DNA of 64,000 nucleotides, taken from Burkholderia catarinensis (lineage in GTDB: Bacteria; Pseudomonadota; Gammaproteobacteria; Burkholderiales; Burkholderiaceae). The stretch lies in contig NZ_MDEQ02000035.1 of the NCBI RefSeq assembly GCF_001883705.2, positions 1-64,000 on the forward strand, read 5' to 3'. The notes under the pieces were generated by a model that saw nothing but the letters and a program-made list of their open reading frames with translations, was not told the origin of the DNA and did not search any database. A program made the position numbers and the translations under genes. Shown here in pieces: positions 1-8,607 of this stretch (the stretch's first letter is position 1; every line of letters starts with the position of its first letter).

Positions 1-446
1 GGCTTGCGCTGCGCGTACTTGCTCATCTGCACGAGCGCGAGCGCGTCGGCCACGCGTTCCTTGATTTCGTTCTTCGGCGTGCCTTCCTGCTTCAGGCCGA
101 ACGCGACGTTCGATTCGACCGACATGTGCGGGAACAGCGCGTACGACTGGAACATCATGTTCACCGGGCGGCGGTACGGCGGCAGCGACGCGAGGTCCTC
201 GCCGTCGACGAAGATCTTGCCGGAGGTGGCCGTTTCCAGCCCGGCGAGCATGCGCAGGAGCGTCGACTTGCCGCAGCCCGAGCTGCCGAGCAGCGCGAAC
301 AGCTCGTTCTTCGCGATCGTCAGGTTCACGTTGTCGACGGCCGTGCTGTCGCCGAATTTCTTCACGACGTTTTCGATGCGCACGAAGGCGGCCGTGTCAC
401 GGCGTGCGCCGATCGCGGCCGGTACGGCAGGGAACGTATGGATCAT
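1..446 (-). CDS. potG: Putrescine ABC transporter ATP-binding subunit PotG-like (partial, N-terminal part)
   Basis: ATPase subunit of a polyamine ABC importer, acting on the cytoplasmic face of the inner membrane. The protein starts MIHTFPAVP at 446 and runs off the left edge, so only about 148 N-terminal residues are present. The Walker A motif GSSGCGKST is at residues 54-62 and the Q-loop region MFQSYALFPHMSV follows. The signature, Walker B and C-terminal TOBE parts lie outside the window. It starts 11 bases after the potF stop on the same strand, so the two are almost certainly one operon; PotH/PotI permeases are expected further left. The N-terminal extension before the ATPase core is typical of PotG rather than PotA. 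Family assignment is strong; substrate (putrescine) is inferred from the neighbouring PotF. Confidence 0.9.
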   Translation of the reverse strand, partial: MIHTFPAVPAAIGARRDTAAFVRIENVVKKFGDSTAVDNVNLTIAKNELFALLGSSGCGKSTLLRMLAGLETATSGKIFVDGEDLASLPPYRRPVNMMFQSYALFPHMSVESNVAFGLKQEGTPKNEIKERVADALALVQMSKYAQRK

Positions 447-457
447 CGTCGTCTCCG

Positions 458-1579
458 TCAGCCGCCCGACTTCAGTTGCAGCCACAGGCGGTTCTGCATC
501 CGCGCGATGTCGGCGCTTCTCGGCATCGCGAGCGACGTCTTCGCGATCGTGCTGTCGGGCAGGTAGACGCTCGGGTCCTGCACGATCGCCGGCGTCACGA
601 ACGTGCGCGCGGCCTTGTTGGCGCTCGGATAGAAGATCTCGTTCGTGATCGCCGCGTTGGTCTTCGGCTCCTCGATATAGTTGATCCACTTCAGCGCGGC
701 TTCGGGGTGCGGCGCATCCTTCGGAATCGCCATCACGTCGAACCACAGCAGGCCGCCTTCCTTCGGATTCACATAGCGGATTTCATACGAGCGCTTCGCG
801 TCGAGCGTGCGCCGCCGCGCGATGCTGACGTCGCCCGACCAGCCGAGCACAACGCAGACGTCGTTGTTCGCGAGATCGTCCCCATAGCCGGCCGAGCTGA
901 ACTGCGTCACGTACGGGCGGATCTTCTTCAGCACGTCGTAGGCCGCCTGGTAGTCGGCCGGGTTCTTGCTCTCCGGATCCTTGCCCATGTACTGCAGCGC
1001 CGCCGCGAACGCGGCGTCCGGCGCGTCGAGCAGCGAGATGCCGCAGCCTTTCAGCTTCGCCGCGTTCGCCGGGTCGAACAGCAGCGCCCAGCTGTCGGTC
1101 GGCGCGGTATCGCCGAGCCGCTTCCTGATCGCCTCGACGTTGTAGCCGATGCCCGTCGTGCCCCACGCCCACGGCACGCCGTACTGGTTGCCCGGGTCTG
1201 CCTTCGCGATCATCTTCATCAGCACCGGGTCGAGGTTCGCGAGATTCGGCAGCTTCGACTTGTCGAGCTTCTGGTACACCCCGGCCTGGATCTGCTGCGC
1301 GAGATAGTTCGACGTCGGCACGACGATGTCGTAGCCCGAGCTGCCCGCCAGCAGCTTGGTCTGCAGCGTATCGTCGCTGTCGTAGCTGTCGTAGCGCACC
1401 TTGATGCCCGTCTGCTTCTCGAAGTTGGGCACCGTGTCCTTCGCGACATACTCCGACCAGTTGTACACGTTCAGGTTGGCGTCGCCCGCGCGGGCGGACA
1501 GGCTGGCCGCGAGGGCCAGCCCCGCCGACGTGACGAGCGCGGCGCGCAAGGCCGGTTGACGGCGGATACGGATACGCAT
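458..1579 (-). CDS. potF: Periplasmic putrescine-binding protein PotF
   Basis: Periplasmic solute receptor that delivers putrescine to the PotGHI importer. The 373-residue product has a basic N-terminus (MRIRIRRQP) and a hydrophobic stretch ending near SLSARAG, a normal Sec signal peptide. The mature part opens with NLNVYNWSEYVAKDTVPNFE, the hallmark opening of PotD/PotF family receptors, and the length matches the family (about 370). It is first in an operon with potG. A LuxR-type regulator gene is divergent across about 240 bases; a perfect inverted repeat lies between them. Family is clear; putrescine rather than spermidine or another amine is inferred from similarity to PotF. Confidence 0.92.
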   Translation of the reverse strand: MRIRIRRQPALRAALVTSAGLALAASLSARAGDANLNVYNWSEYVAKDTVPNFEKQTGIKVRYDSYDSDDTLQTKLLAGSSGYDIVVPTSNYLAQQIQAGVYQKLDKSKLPNLANLDPVLMKMIAKADPGNQYGVPWAWGTTGIGYNVEAIRKRLGDTAPTDSWALLFDPANAAKLKGCGISLLDAPDAAFAAALQYMGKDPESKNPADYQAAYDVLKKIRPYVTQFSSAGYGDDLANNDVCVVLGWSGDVSIARRRTLDAKRSYEIRYVNPKEGGLLWFDVMAIPKDAPHPEAALKWINYIEEPKTNAAITNEIFYPSANKAARTFVTPAIVQDPSVYLPDSTIAKTSLAMPRSADIARMQNRLWLQLKSGG

Positions 1580-1699
1580 GGGGATTCTCCTTGTGATGGG
1601 GATCGGCCGTTGCGCCCGGTCCGGGTCCGGACTCGCGTCAACGCCGTCAAGCGGTGTTCAGCACAAGGGTCAATGTAAAGATCGCGGCCCGTACCGTCA

Positions 1700-1716
1700 G
1701 TCCCGAAAACCGGGAC
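1700..1716. promoter_or_regulatory. Inverted repeat in the potF / luxR-type intergenic region
   Basis: GTCCCG and CGGGAC flank a five-base AAAAC spacer, a perfect 6-bp inverted repeat between two divergent genes. It could be an operator for the LuxR-type regulator starting at 1821. This is inference from position and symmetry only. Confidence 0.3.
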
Positions 1717-1820
1717 AAACGGCGACGTCGATCGGGGCCGTTTGGGTAGATTCCCGCGTAGGCAGTCGAAAATATTCGTGATACCTGTAGCGCCACCTGA
1801 AATCTTCGAAACCCCACGCC

Positions 1821-2654
1821 ATGAGCGCTGCGCTTCCCGCCCCCGACCTCCCGCTGAGCCACGTCGCGTTCGTGACGGAAACGCTCGGCGACATCGCGCA
1901 AGCCGTCGGGACGCCGCAGTTCATGCGCGCCGTCTACGACACGCTGGTGCGCTACGTCGACTTCGACGCCGTGCATCTCGACTACGAGCGCGGCACGTCG
2001 TCCGGCCGGCGCAGCGTCGGCTGGATCGGCAGCTTCGGCCGCGAGCCCGAGCTGGTCGCGCAGGTGATGCGCCACTACTACCGCAGCTACGCGAGCGACG
2101 ATGCAACGTATGCGGCGATCGAAACCGAAAGCGACGTGCAGTTGCTGCAGGTGTCCGCGCAGCGCGTCGCGAGCGAGCTCCGGCATCTGTTCTTCGACGC
2201 CGGCGACATTCACGACGAATGCGTGATCGCGGGCGTGACGGGCGGCACGCGCTACTCGATCTCGATCGCGCGCTCGCGGCGGCTGCCGCCGTTCTTGCTG
2301 AAGGAGCTGAGCCTGCTGAAGCAGCTTTCGCAGGTCGTGCTGCCGATGGCGTCCGCGCACAAGCGCCTGCTCGGCGCGATCTCCGCGGACGAAGGGCAAC
2401 GCGACGAGATCGATCTCGACCTCGTCGCGCAATGGCTGCCGGAATGGCAGGAACGGCTGACCGCGCGCGAGATGCACGTGTGCGCGTCGTTCATCCAGGG
2501 CATGACGTCGGCCGCGATCGCGCAAACGATGGGACTCAAGACGTCCACCGTCGACACGTACGCGAAGCGCGCGTTCGCGAAGCTCGGCGTCGATTCGCGC
2601 CGGCAACTGATGACGCTCGTGCTGAGGAACGCGTCGCGGCGGCACGACGCGTAG
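1821..2654 (+). CDS. LuxR-type helix-turn-helix transcriptional regulator
   Basis: DNA-binding regulator of 277 residues. The C-terminal part has a LuxR/FixJ-type HTH: LTAREMHVCASFIQGMTSAAIAQTMGLK followed by TVDTYAKRAFAKLGVDSRRQL, roughly residues 213-265. The N-terminal 200 residues show no autoinducer-domain motif and no receiver-domain signature, and no luxI-type synthase is nearby, so a quorum-sensing role is not supported. It diverges from the potF-potG operon and may control polyamine uptake, which is inference from arrangement. The ATG start at 1821 is the first in frame after the intergenic region. Confidence 0.85.
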   Translation: MSAALPAPDLPLSHVAFVTETLGDIAQAVGTPQFMRAVYDTLVRYVDFDAVHLDYERGTSSGRRSVGWIGSFGREPELVAQVMRHYYRSYASDDATYAAIETESDVQLLQVSAQRVASELRHLFFDAGDIHDECVIAGVTGGTRYSISIARSRRLPPFLLKELSLLKQLSQVVLPMASAHKRLLGAISADEGQRDEIDLDLVAQWLPEWQERLTAREMHVCASFIQGMTSAAIAQTMGLKTSTVDTYAKRAFAKLGVDSRRQLMTLVLRNASRRHDA

Positions 2655-2740
2655 GAATCGTCAAATGCGCGCGAGGTTTGCAGAATGTCGAAGGTATCGA
2701 GCTGGTGCCGAGCCAACGACAACGTTGCATTCAGATTCCG

Positions 2741-3142
2741 GTGAGTCGCCGCTTCGATTATCAATTGGAACCGGATGCCAGTGGTGCAGCTGAGGCGGTG
2801 GTTCACATTCTTTGCGAGCAAGATTGCAGCGTTACGATGACGGCGAAGGACTGGGAAGACCTGTCTGTCGCGACCCACACCAAGACTGCCTCAATCTCTC
2901 TGGCGCTCGCTCGGAAGGTATTCCTCTATCCTCATGACCGATGGACGCTGGCCACCATTGCAGAACAAACTGAAATGACGATTCGAGCGCTGCAAGCGCG
3001 CATCTTCCGTGAGAACGCTGCATTCTCGGAAATACTGTCCCGCCAACGCAGATTGCGAGCGCTACTCGATATGCTTGCAATGGGTGTGCATGTCGGCGAC
3101 GCGTCGCTGAGCGCACCCAGGACTCGCGGGGAAACGTCATAG
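2741..3142 (+). CDS. AraC-type HTH fragment or short regulator
   Basis: An open frame coding for about 133 residues from a GTG at 2741 (another candidate start is the ATG at 2837). The part LARKVFLYPHDRWTLATIAEQ, then TIRALQARIFRENAAFSEIL and RRLRALLDML, resembles the first half of an AraC-family C-terminal HTH (helix, WTLATIAE helix-turn-helix, then S..LR). The second HTH half seems missing, and AraC proteins usually have 250 or more residues, so this is probably a truncated gene or an unusually short regulator. Base composition is clearly less GC-rich than the flanking genes, suggesting recent acquisition or decay. No clear ribosome-binding site was seen. Confidence 0.4.
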   Translation: MSRRFDYQLEPDASGAAEAVVHILCEQDCSVTMTAKDWEDLSVATHTKTASISLALARKVFLYPHDRWTLATIAEQTEMTIRALQARIFRENAAFSEILSRQRRLRALLDMLAMGVHVGDASLSAPRTRGETS

Positions 3143-3565
3143 AGACGGACCCTGGCTCGAGGCTATCTCATACTCTGAAACGCCAGTTCGAAGTCCTGTC
3201 GGTAATCGTAGACCAAATTAAAGTTGTCACCGTTTGCGAAGTAAAAATGTCACTTCGCCGCCAAGCGCCGGCGACGATGGGCGAAACTCTCGGAAATTCG
3301 TGACGTTGCACGTCGCGAATTAAAGCTGGCACTGACCATAGCCTTGCGAAGACCAGTGTCAACTCCCGAGCAGCGCCGGCAGCTCCTATCGCGCGTTGTA
3401 CGAAGCCAGAGTTTGAGCAGGCGATCGTACCGTAGTGGTAAAAGATCAACTCAAAGTCTTTGTCGACCATAGGTGCCCACCTCCCCAATCGGTGGACACC
3501 CATGCTCCTCGGTCAGAGCGCCGTGACGTAGACGTCGAGAATGGACCCCTTACGGTCGATCAACC
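3143..3565. other. Gene-poor segment with lower GC, possible insertion-sequence debris
   Basis: About 420 bases with no convincing gene. A minus-strand open frame at 3168-3503 has no recognisable family features. The segment is less GC-rich than its surroundings and contains direct repeats resembling the end of an IS21-type element. Confidence 0.4.
3213..3253. repeat. Two tandem repeats resembling an IS21-family terminus
   Basis: On the minus strand GTGACATTTTTACTTCG is followed six bases later by GTGACAACTTTAATTTGG. Such spaced subterminal repeats starting TGACA are typical of IS21-family ends, where the transposase binds. No istA or istB coding sequence is seen nearby, so at most this is a remnant. 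The assignment is from recollection of the family's end structure. Confidence 0.3.
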
Positions 3566-5902
3566 TCAATTGCTATAGATCAGACCGCGAGCGGCGCCGT
3601 TGACGTAAATCCTGCCATACGTGTTCCAGTCGCCGGCCATCACGCCGGAGTCGCCGAATTGGTGCGCGTCATCGTTGAAGCGCGCCCACGTTGCACCACC
3701 GTCGTCGGAATGGTAAATGCCCCAGACGCCGTTCAATGTGCCTTCCACGTAGACCGCGGCCGAGTACGACGAACCGGTCGGTGCCCTGCCCAAGGCGATC
3801 ACGGTGGCGCCCGGTGTGTCGTTGGTCGACGCAAAGACGCTGAGCTTCGTCCAGGTTGCCCCCGAGTCCACCGAGTGGTACACGGCCGTGCCGTCGGCCA
3901 GCCAGAGGTCACCCTCGGCGTTCGGATTGACCGCCATCGACGTATCCCGCCACGAATTCCAGGCCAGGTTCGCGTTCACGGCGCCCTGGCTCAGCGCGAA
4001 CGTGTGGCCGCCGTCGTTCGAGACGTAGATCTTGCCGCGCTGCCAGCTCCACGGTGCGCCGCCGGAGTCGTAGGCATAGACCTTGTTCGGGTTCTTGCGG
4101 TCCGCGGCCAGGCGGTAGGCACGCGGGAAGCCGTTCCATGTGGCACTGAACGCCGGCAGGTTGGTCGCTGTCCAGCTGGCGCCATTGTTTGTCGTGTACG
4201 ACGGCACCGAGTCCGGCGGTGCCCAGGTCACGTTGTTGCGGGACGGGACGACCAGGTTGCCCACGTTGCTCTGGCTTGCCGCGGCGCCGTTGGGCAGCGA
4301 CGCGAACGTCGCCCAGGTATTGCCGCTGTCGCCCGACCAGAAGCCCTTGGTGGCATGGCCGTTGGCGTTGTCGACGCCCGCGGCGGCGATGTACGTCGGA
4401 TCGGACCACGACATATCGGCCGAATTGCCGCTGCTCCACGTGTTCAAGGGGCCTTTCGTCGGCCTCGTCGAGAGATCCGTATTGACCCACGTGCCGATGT
4501 CGCCGGCACTGTTGATGAACTTGTACGACGCACCGGGCGGCGCCGTGACGAGCGCCAGCGTCACGGTTTCCTCGAGGTTGTCGACCTTGGGGCTCCAGGT
4601 TGGCGTGGGTGACGAGGCGTTCATGGTTTCACAGATGCCGCCGCCGTGGACGTGCATGACGTGATCGCGATTGGCTGGGTCGATGGTGACGCCCTCGACC
4701 CAGCCGGCGCAGCCACCCGAGGCAGTGCCGGTGTGCGGCATGCCGGCCTCGATTTCGCGCCACGTACTGCCGCCGTCGTCGGATAGCTGGATGGTCTTGC
4801 TGGTGTCGCTCCAGCCCGTCATGCCCAGTGCGATGCGGGCGGACGAGCCCAGACCCGAGACGGACAGGCCGCCAAAGCCGTTGCTGTTGGAGCTGTTGAG
4901 CAGCGTCCAGTTGCTGTTGTTACTTCCGCCGAACTTGTAGAGATAGCTCGGTCCGCCGATGCCCTGGCCGACGCCCGCGTTGAACACCACGTAGAAGTTG
5001 CCGTCGGACGTGCGCACGACGTGGGGGATGTAGTAGCCAGACACCGTCGGCGGGACGGGCACCGGCGTCCACGAGAAGCCGCCGTTGGTGGACTTGTACA
5101 GGGTCGACGTCAGGCCCGCCGCGTTGGCGTAGTCCGGGGCGACGGTGGCCCACATGATCCAGGTCGGCTGGCCGCCGCCCGTGCCCGACGTGTCGAAGAT
5201 GACCTGCTCGACGCCCAGCGGGGAGCCGCCGCCGCTGATCGTATTGGAGGACAGACCCGTGACCTGCGTCCAGGTGCGGCCGGAATCGGCACTCTTCCAC
5301 AGGCCGGCCGTGCGCGATCCGTAGAACAGCGTCGAGGGATTGTTCGGGTCGACCTGCAGGCGCTCGCCCGTGGCACGGCCGTTGTCGTTGCCGCCCACCG
5401 GGAACGGCAGGTCGTAGTGCGTCCAGGTGTTGCCACGGTCGCTCGAGATGTAGATGCGGCCGTTGTGACCCTGCGTCACGGTAATGCCGGTCATCATGTA
5501 GACGAGCTGATCGTTGTTCGGGTCGAGCGCGAGGCTTTCGACGCCGTGGAAATCGCCCTCGCCTACACCGAAACCGATGCCGTCGGTGATAGGCGTCCAC
5601 GTCGAGTTGGTCGCGTTCCAGCGGTACGCGCCGCCAACGTCGGTGCGTGCGTACAGCAAGCTCGCGTTGGCGGGATGGTAGATCAGGCCGGTGACATAGC
5701 CGCCGCCGCCCCACTTGACGCTGGTCCAGCTGGCCGCCGGCAGGTTGCTGCCGCTGCCATTTCCGCCGATCTGACTACGATTAGCGGCTACATTGGCACC
5801 CGCATTGGTCACACCTGTCGCGCTATCGGATCCGTCACCACAGCCCCATAACGCACACGCCATCGCCGCAGCGGCAATCCATCGTTGAGAAAACGCGGTC
5901 AT
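3566..5902 (-). CDS. Secreted lipoprotein, GH74-type beta-propeller glycosidase (xyloglucanase-like)
   Basis: Probable endo-glucanase or xyloglucanase of the GH74 class, anchored outside the cytoplasm. From ATG 5902 the protein has 778 residues; an upstream in-frame start at 6004 would overlap the neighbour and spoil the signal. The N-terminus is a lipoprotein signal (MTAFSQRWIAAAAMACALWGC, lipobox Cys21), then a Gly/Asn/Ser-rich linker. The core begins WTSVKWGGGGYVTGLIYHP and YARTDVGGAYRW, the classic GH74 opening; the Asp of TDVGG (residue 88) is the expected catalytic position. Repeated sialidase-like propeller motifs (SxDxGxTW: SSDRGNTWTHY, SADSGRTWTQV, SVDSGATWTKL, SDDGGATWARF) run to the end. 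The lyase gene lies 58 bases upstream on the same strand, suggesting co-expression for plant or microbial polysaccharide use. Confidence 0.85.
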   Translation of the reverse strand: MTAFSQRWIAAAAMACALWGCGDGSDSATGVTNAGANVAANRSQIGGNGSGSNLPAASWTSVKWGGGGYVTGLIYHPANASLLYARTDVGGAYRWNATNSTWTPITDGIGFGVGEGDFHGVESLALDPNNDQLVYMMTGITVTQGHNGRIYISSDRGNTWTHYDLPFPVGGNDNGRATGERLQVDPNNPSTLFYGSRTAGLWKSADSGRTWTQVTGLSSNTISGGGSPLGVEQVIFDTSGTGGGQPTWIMWATVAPDYANAAGLTSTLYKSTNGGFSWTPVPVPPTVSGYYIPHVVRTSDGNFYVVFNAGVGQGIGGPSYLYKFGGSNNSNWTLLNSSNSNGFGGLSVSGLGSSARIALGMTGWSDTSKTIQLSDDGGSTWREIEAGMPHTGTASGGCAGWVEGVTIDPANRDHVMHVHGGGICETMNASSPTPTWSPKVDNLEETVTLALVTAPPGASYKFINSAGDIGTWVNTDLSTRPTKGPLNTWSSGNSADMSWSDPTYIAAAGVDNANGHATKGFWSGDSGNTWATFASLPNGAAASQSNVGNLVVPSRNNVTWAPPDSVPSYTTNNGASWTATNLPAFSATWNGFPRAYRLAADRKNPNKVYAYDSGGAPWSWQRGKIYVSNDGGHTFALSQGAVNANLAWNSWRDTSMAVNPNAEGDLWLADGTAVYHSVDSGATWTKLSVFASTNDTPGATVIALGRAPTGSSYSAAVYVEGTLNGVWGIYHSDDGGATWARFNDDAHQFGDSGVMAGDWNTYGRIYVNGAARGLIYSN

Positions 5903-5960
5903 CGGAGAAATCCTTAAAGGAAGAGGTCCATCGCAGGGCCCGCCATCGGGCCCAGCACAA

Positions 5961-8258
5961 TCAATTCGCCAAGAGCGATGCGATCTGCGCAGCGCTGAGC
6001 GCACCGCGATAGATGCGGAAATCGTCGATCAGGCCGTTGAACGTGGCGTCGGCACTGTATTGCGATTTGCCCAGCCAGTTCTGCGTGGTACTGCCCAAGC
6101 GGAACGGCGCCTGGAACATCGCCGTGTTGGTACTGACGGGCGTGCCGTCCACGTACATCGTGCCGGTCGAACCCGATAGCGTGACGGCCACATGCACCCA
6201 TCGCTTGCTCGGCAGCTCGGTGGGAGCGTCGATGATCTGTTCCGGAGGGCCGTCACCGGGGCCGTTGGCCGTCATGGCGAAGCGCATGCCGGCCCAGCCG
6301 TTGCGCAACTGCCCGCGCGGCGTGAACATCATGTAGCGGTGGAAGCCCGTGCCGAAGTCGAACAGGCGTGCCCACGTTTGCGAGCCGTTCCAGAACACCC
6401 AGGAGGCGATGGTGAAGTCCGACACATCGGCCAGCAGATCGTCGGGCAACGCCACATACGCGCCCGAGCCGTTGAGCGAGACCGCGTTGCCGCTGTGCCC
6501 CGCCGCCCACGTTGCGCCGTTGAGCGTGCCATTGCGCCCGTTGCCCGAGCTATCGGCGGCCGTGATGCCGCTGCCTTCATCAAACGTGAGGTGCGCGAGC
6601 AGCTGCTGCGCCGTGATCACTTTCACTTCGTTGGAGAGCGCCGATTCGCCCGCAATCGTTTGCGCTGTCACGACATAAAAATACGTGCCGGCAGCGGCTG
6701 GCATATCCGTATAGGTCAGCAGATCGGTGATACCGCTCTGGATGGTGCTGTACAGTCCGCCGGCAATGGTGGCGCGCTTGACGTTGTAGCTGACGGCGTT
6801 GCTGCTGCCCCACCACGACAGCACCACCTTGCCCGCGCTGGCGTAGCCGGTCAGGCCGGTCGGCGTTGCGGCAGGGGTGCCGGGGTCGAGCGTGCAGGTG
6901 AGCGTGCCGTAGCCAAGCTGGTCGAAGCCGCCACTGTTGGGGCCGTAGTTGCCGCCGCCGCCTTCCGGTGCCACAAGCTCGGCAGCGCGCTTGGTGTAAG
7001 GCGCCGCCAGACCTTTGCGGTTGATGTAATGGTTGGCCACCAGCGCCCAGCAGGGCCGCCCCAGGGCGTCGCCTTGCCCGCCGGCGGCGAACTGCGTCTG
7101 GATGACGCCAGCGCTGTTCTGGTACGTGACGAAAGGCACCGTGTAGAACGCGCCGCCTGCCTGCTTCAGGTTGGCCTTGGCCACGTATTCCGCGCCCGCC
7201 AGAAAGCGATTGTTGTCATAGCCGTACAGGTCGATGCCCTGATTCCACGCCATCTCGCAAATGGCGCCCGTCAATGCAATGCCGAGCGTGCTGTGGCCCT
7301 GGTCCCGGCCGGCTTCCTGCCATTGCCCGAGGTTGCCGGGGTGCAGGTAGTACACGGCTTGCCGGATGCAGCCGTTACTGCCACCGGTCCTGAAATGGGT
7401 GACGGCCTCGTTGACAAGCTCGGCATCGTCGCACAGCACGCCAATGGCCAGGACGCACGCGATGTTGGCCAGGCCCCAGTTGGCCCAGTAGTGCGTGTCC
7501 ATCGCGGTGTCGATACGGGTCAGGAAAGCGTGACTGACCGGGTAGAAGACATTGCGCATCATTGCCTGAAACGCGGCGAGTCCGGCCGGACTCCAGCCGC
7601 TATAGCCGCGCATGATTTCGGCTGCGTTGGCGAACTCGTAGCCGTAGATGCCGGCAGCGAGCGCCACATCGCTGCCGCCAAGCGTCGTCAGCGTCGAGGC
7701 CCATTGGTCCAGATACTCCACGGCTTTGTCGGCATAGCGTTTGTCGTCCGACACCTTCCAGCACAGCGCGTCGCCATAGGCGGCGGCGATGTCGTTGTAG
7801 AGAGCGCCGTAGTTCTGACCATGCGTGGGATCATTGCCGCGATAGATGCCGACCTGCGGGTTCGGCTTGTTCGTCAGGCGCGTGTGACCGTTGGCGACGA
7901 GCACGTTCCAGCTGTCGATCCACGGGGAAGCGTGAGCCCCGACTTTAGCGCGCATGCGTTCGAAATCCGCCTCGGTATGCAGCAAACCGGGATGCGTGAA
8001 GGCGCGGGTTTGGGCAGTGCCTGCCGATGTCGCCCCTGCGTCGATACCGTCCGAAGCTGGAGCAACTCCGGACGCCTGGCCGGTGCCGTTTGCCGATGTA
8101 CGCTCACCGCCTGTAACCGCGTTGCTTCCGTCGCCGCCGCATCCTGCCAGAAGCGTTGCACCGAGCCCCATCACGAAATGGCGTCGTGCGATATTTTCGA
8201 TGTCGCCGAGTGGGACGATTTCCTCGGGTAGCATCGTCGGTGCTCCGTTGTCTCGCAT
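5961..8258 (-). CDS. Secreted alginate-lyase-like protein with FN3 and LamG/concanavalin-like domain
   Basis: Probable extracellular polysaccharide lyase, 765 residues from ATG 8258. The start is ENIARRHFVMGLGATLLAGC: a twin-arginine pair followed by a lipobox (Cys40), so a Tat-type lipoprotein is likely. After a low-complexity linker the alginate-lyase-like alpha/alpha-barrel starts at FTHPGLLHTEADFERMRAKV and runs to about residue 430 (YWANWGLANIACVLAIGVL, DQGHSTLGIAL). A fibronectin-III-like segment follows (PTGLTGYASAGKVVLSWWGS ... FYVVTAQTIAGES). The C-terminal LamG-type lectin fold is HLTFDEGSGITAADSSGNGR to NGLIDDFRIYRGALSAAQI. The true substrate cannot be told. It precedes the GH74 gene in the same orientation and faces an acyltransferase across a long promoter region. 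Confidence 0.82.
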   Translation of the reverse strand: MRDNGAPTMLPEEIVPLGDIENIARRHFVMGLGATLLAGCGGDGSNAVTGGERTSANGTGQASGVAPASDGIDAGATSAGTAQTRAFTHPGLLHTEADFERMRAKVGAHASPWIDSWNVLVANGHTRLTNKPNPQVGIYRGNDPTHGQNYGALYNDIAAAYGDALCWKVSDDKRYADKAVEYLDQWASTLTTLGGSDVALAAGIYGYEFANAAEIMRGYSGWSPAGLAAFQAMMRNVFYPVSHAFLTRIDTAMDTHYWANWGLANIACVLAIGVLCDDAELVNEAVTHFRTGGSNGCIRQAVYYLHPGNLGQWQEAGRDQGHSTLGIALTGAICEMAWNQGIDLYGYDNNRFLAGAEYVAKANLKQAGGAFYTVPFVTYQNSAGVIQTQFAAGGQGDALGRPCWALVANHYINRKGLAAPYTKRAAELVAPEGGGGNYGPNSGGFDQLGYGTLTCTLDPGTPAATPTGLTGYASAGKVVLSWWGSSNAVSYNVKRATIAGGLYSTIQSGITDLLTYTDMPAAAGTYFYVVTAQTIAGESALSNEVKVITAQQLLAHLTFDEGSGITAADSSGNGRNGTLNGATWAAGHSGNAVSLNGSGAYVALPDDLLADVSDFTIASWVFWNGSQTWARLFDFGTGFHRYMMFTPRGQLRNGWAGMRFAMTANGPGDGPPEQIIDAPTELPSKRWVHVAVTLSGSTGTMYVDGTPVSTNTAMFQAPFRLGSTTQNWLGKSQYSADATFNGLIDDFRIYRGALSAAQIASLLAN

Positions 8259-8607
8259 GTCTGGATCCCCAGTTTTTTTAGCTATAGTCGAAGCGACAAA
8301 AAATGTACGAACCGTTCCGTATTCATCAGGAACGCGTAGCATTCTATCCAGTGCGATAGGGATTCAATCAAGCGAAAAAAAACATATTCACCAATGACAC
8401 GCACTTGTCACATCGGTGATGCAGGGATTGAGGAATACGCGAAGCTCGACTAACCCGGTGTCGTGCCGGCAGCGGAACGGCTTGTTGGAAGGTTGTAAGA
8501 ACAACGGTGTATGTTGCCGATCTGGACGCCCGCCGGATATGCACATGCCATCGCGACGACGCTCGGTGCCAGGCGGGTCATGGCCGACCAACCATACAGG
8601 CAATGCG
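8259..8607. promoter_or_regulatory. Divergent AT-rich control region between the lyase and acyltransferase genes
   Basis: About 350 bases without a gene, much more AT-rich than the flanks (runs of T and A around 8274-8303 and 8370-8400). It must hold the promoters of the lyase-GH74 pair (leftward) and the acyltransferase (rightward). No operator could be assigned. Confidence 0.5.

Noticed and set aside
1821..2654. LuxR-type regulator considered as a quorum-sensing receptor
   Set aside because: The N-terminal half shows no autoinducer-binding motif and there is no synthase gene nearby.
3168..3503. 111-residue minus-strand frame
   Set aside because: No ribosome-binding site, no motif, and it crosses IS-like repeats; kept only as part of a low-information segment.
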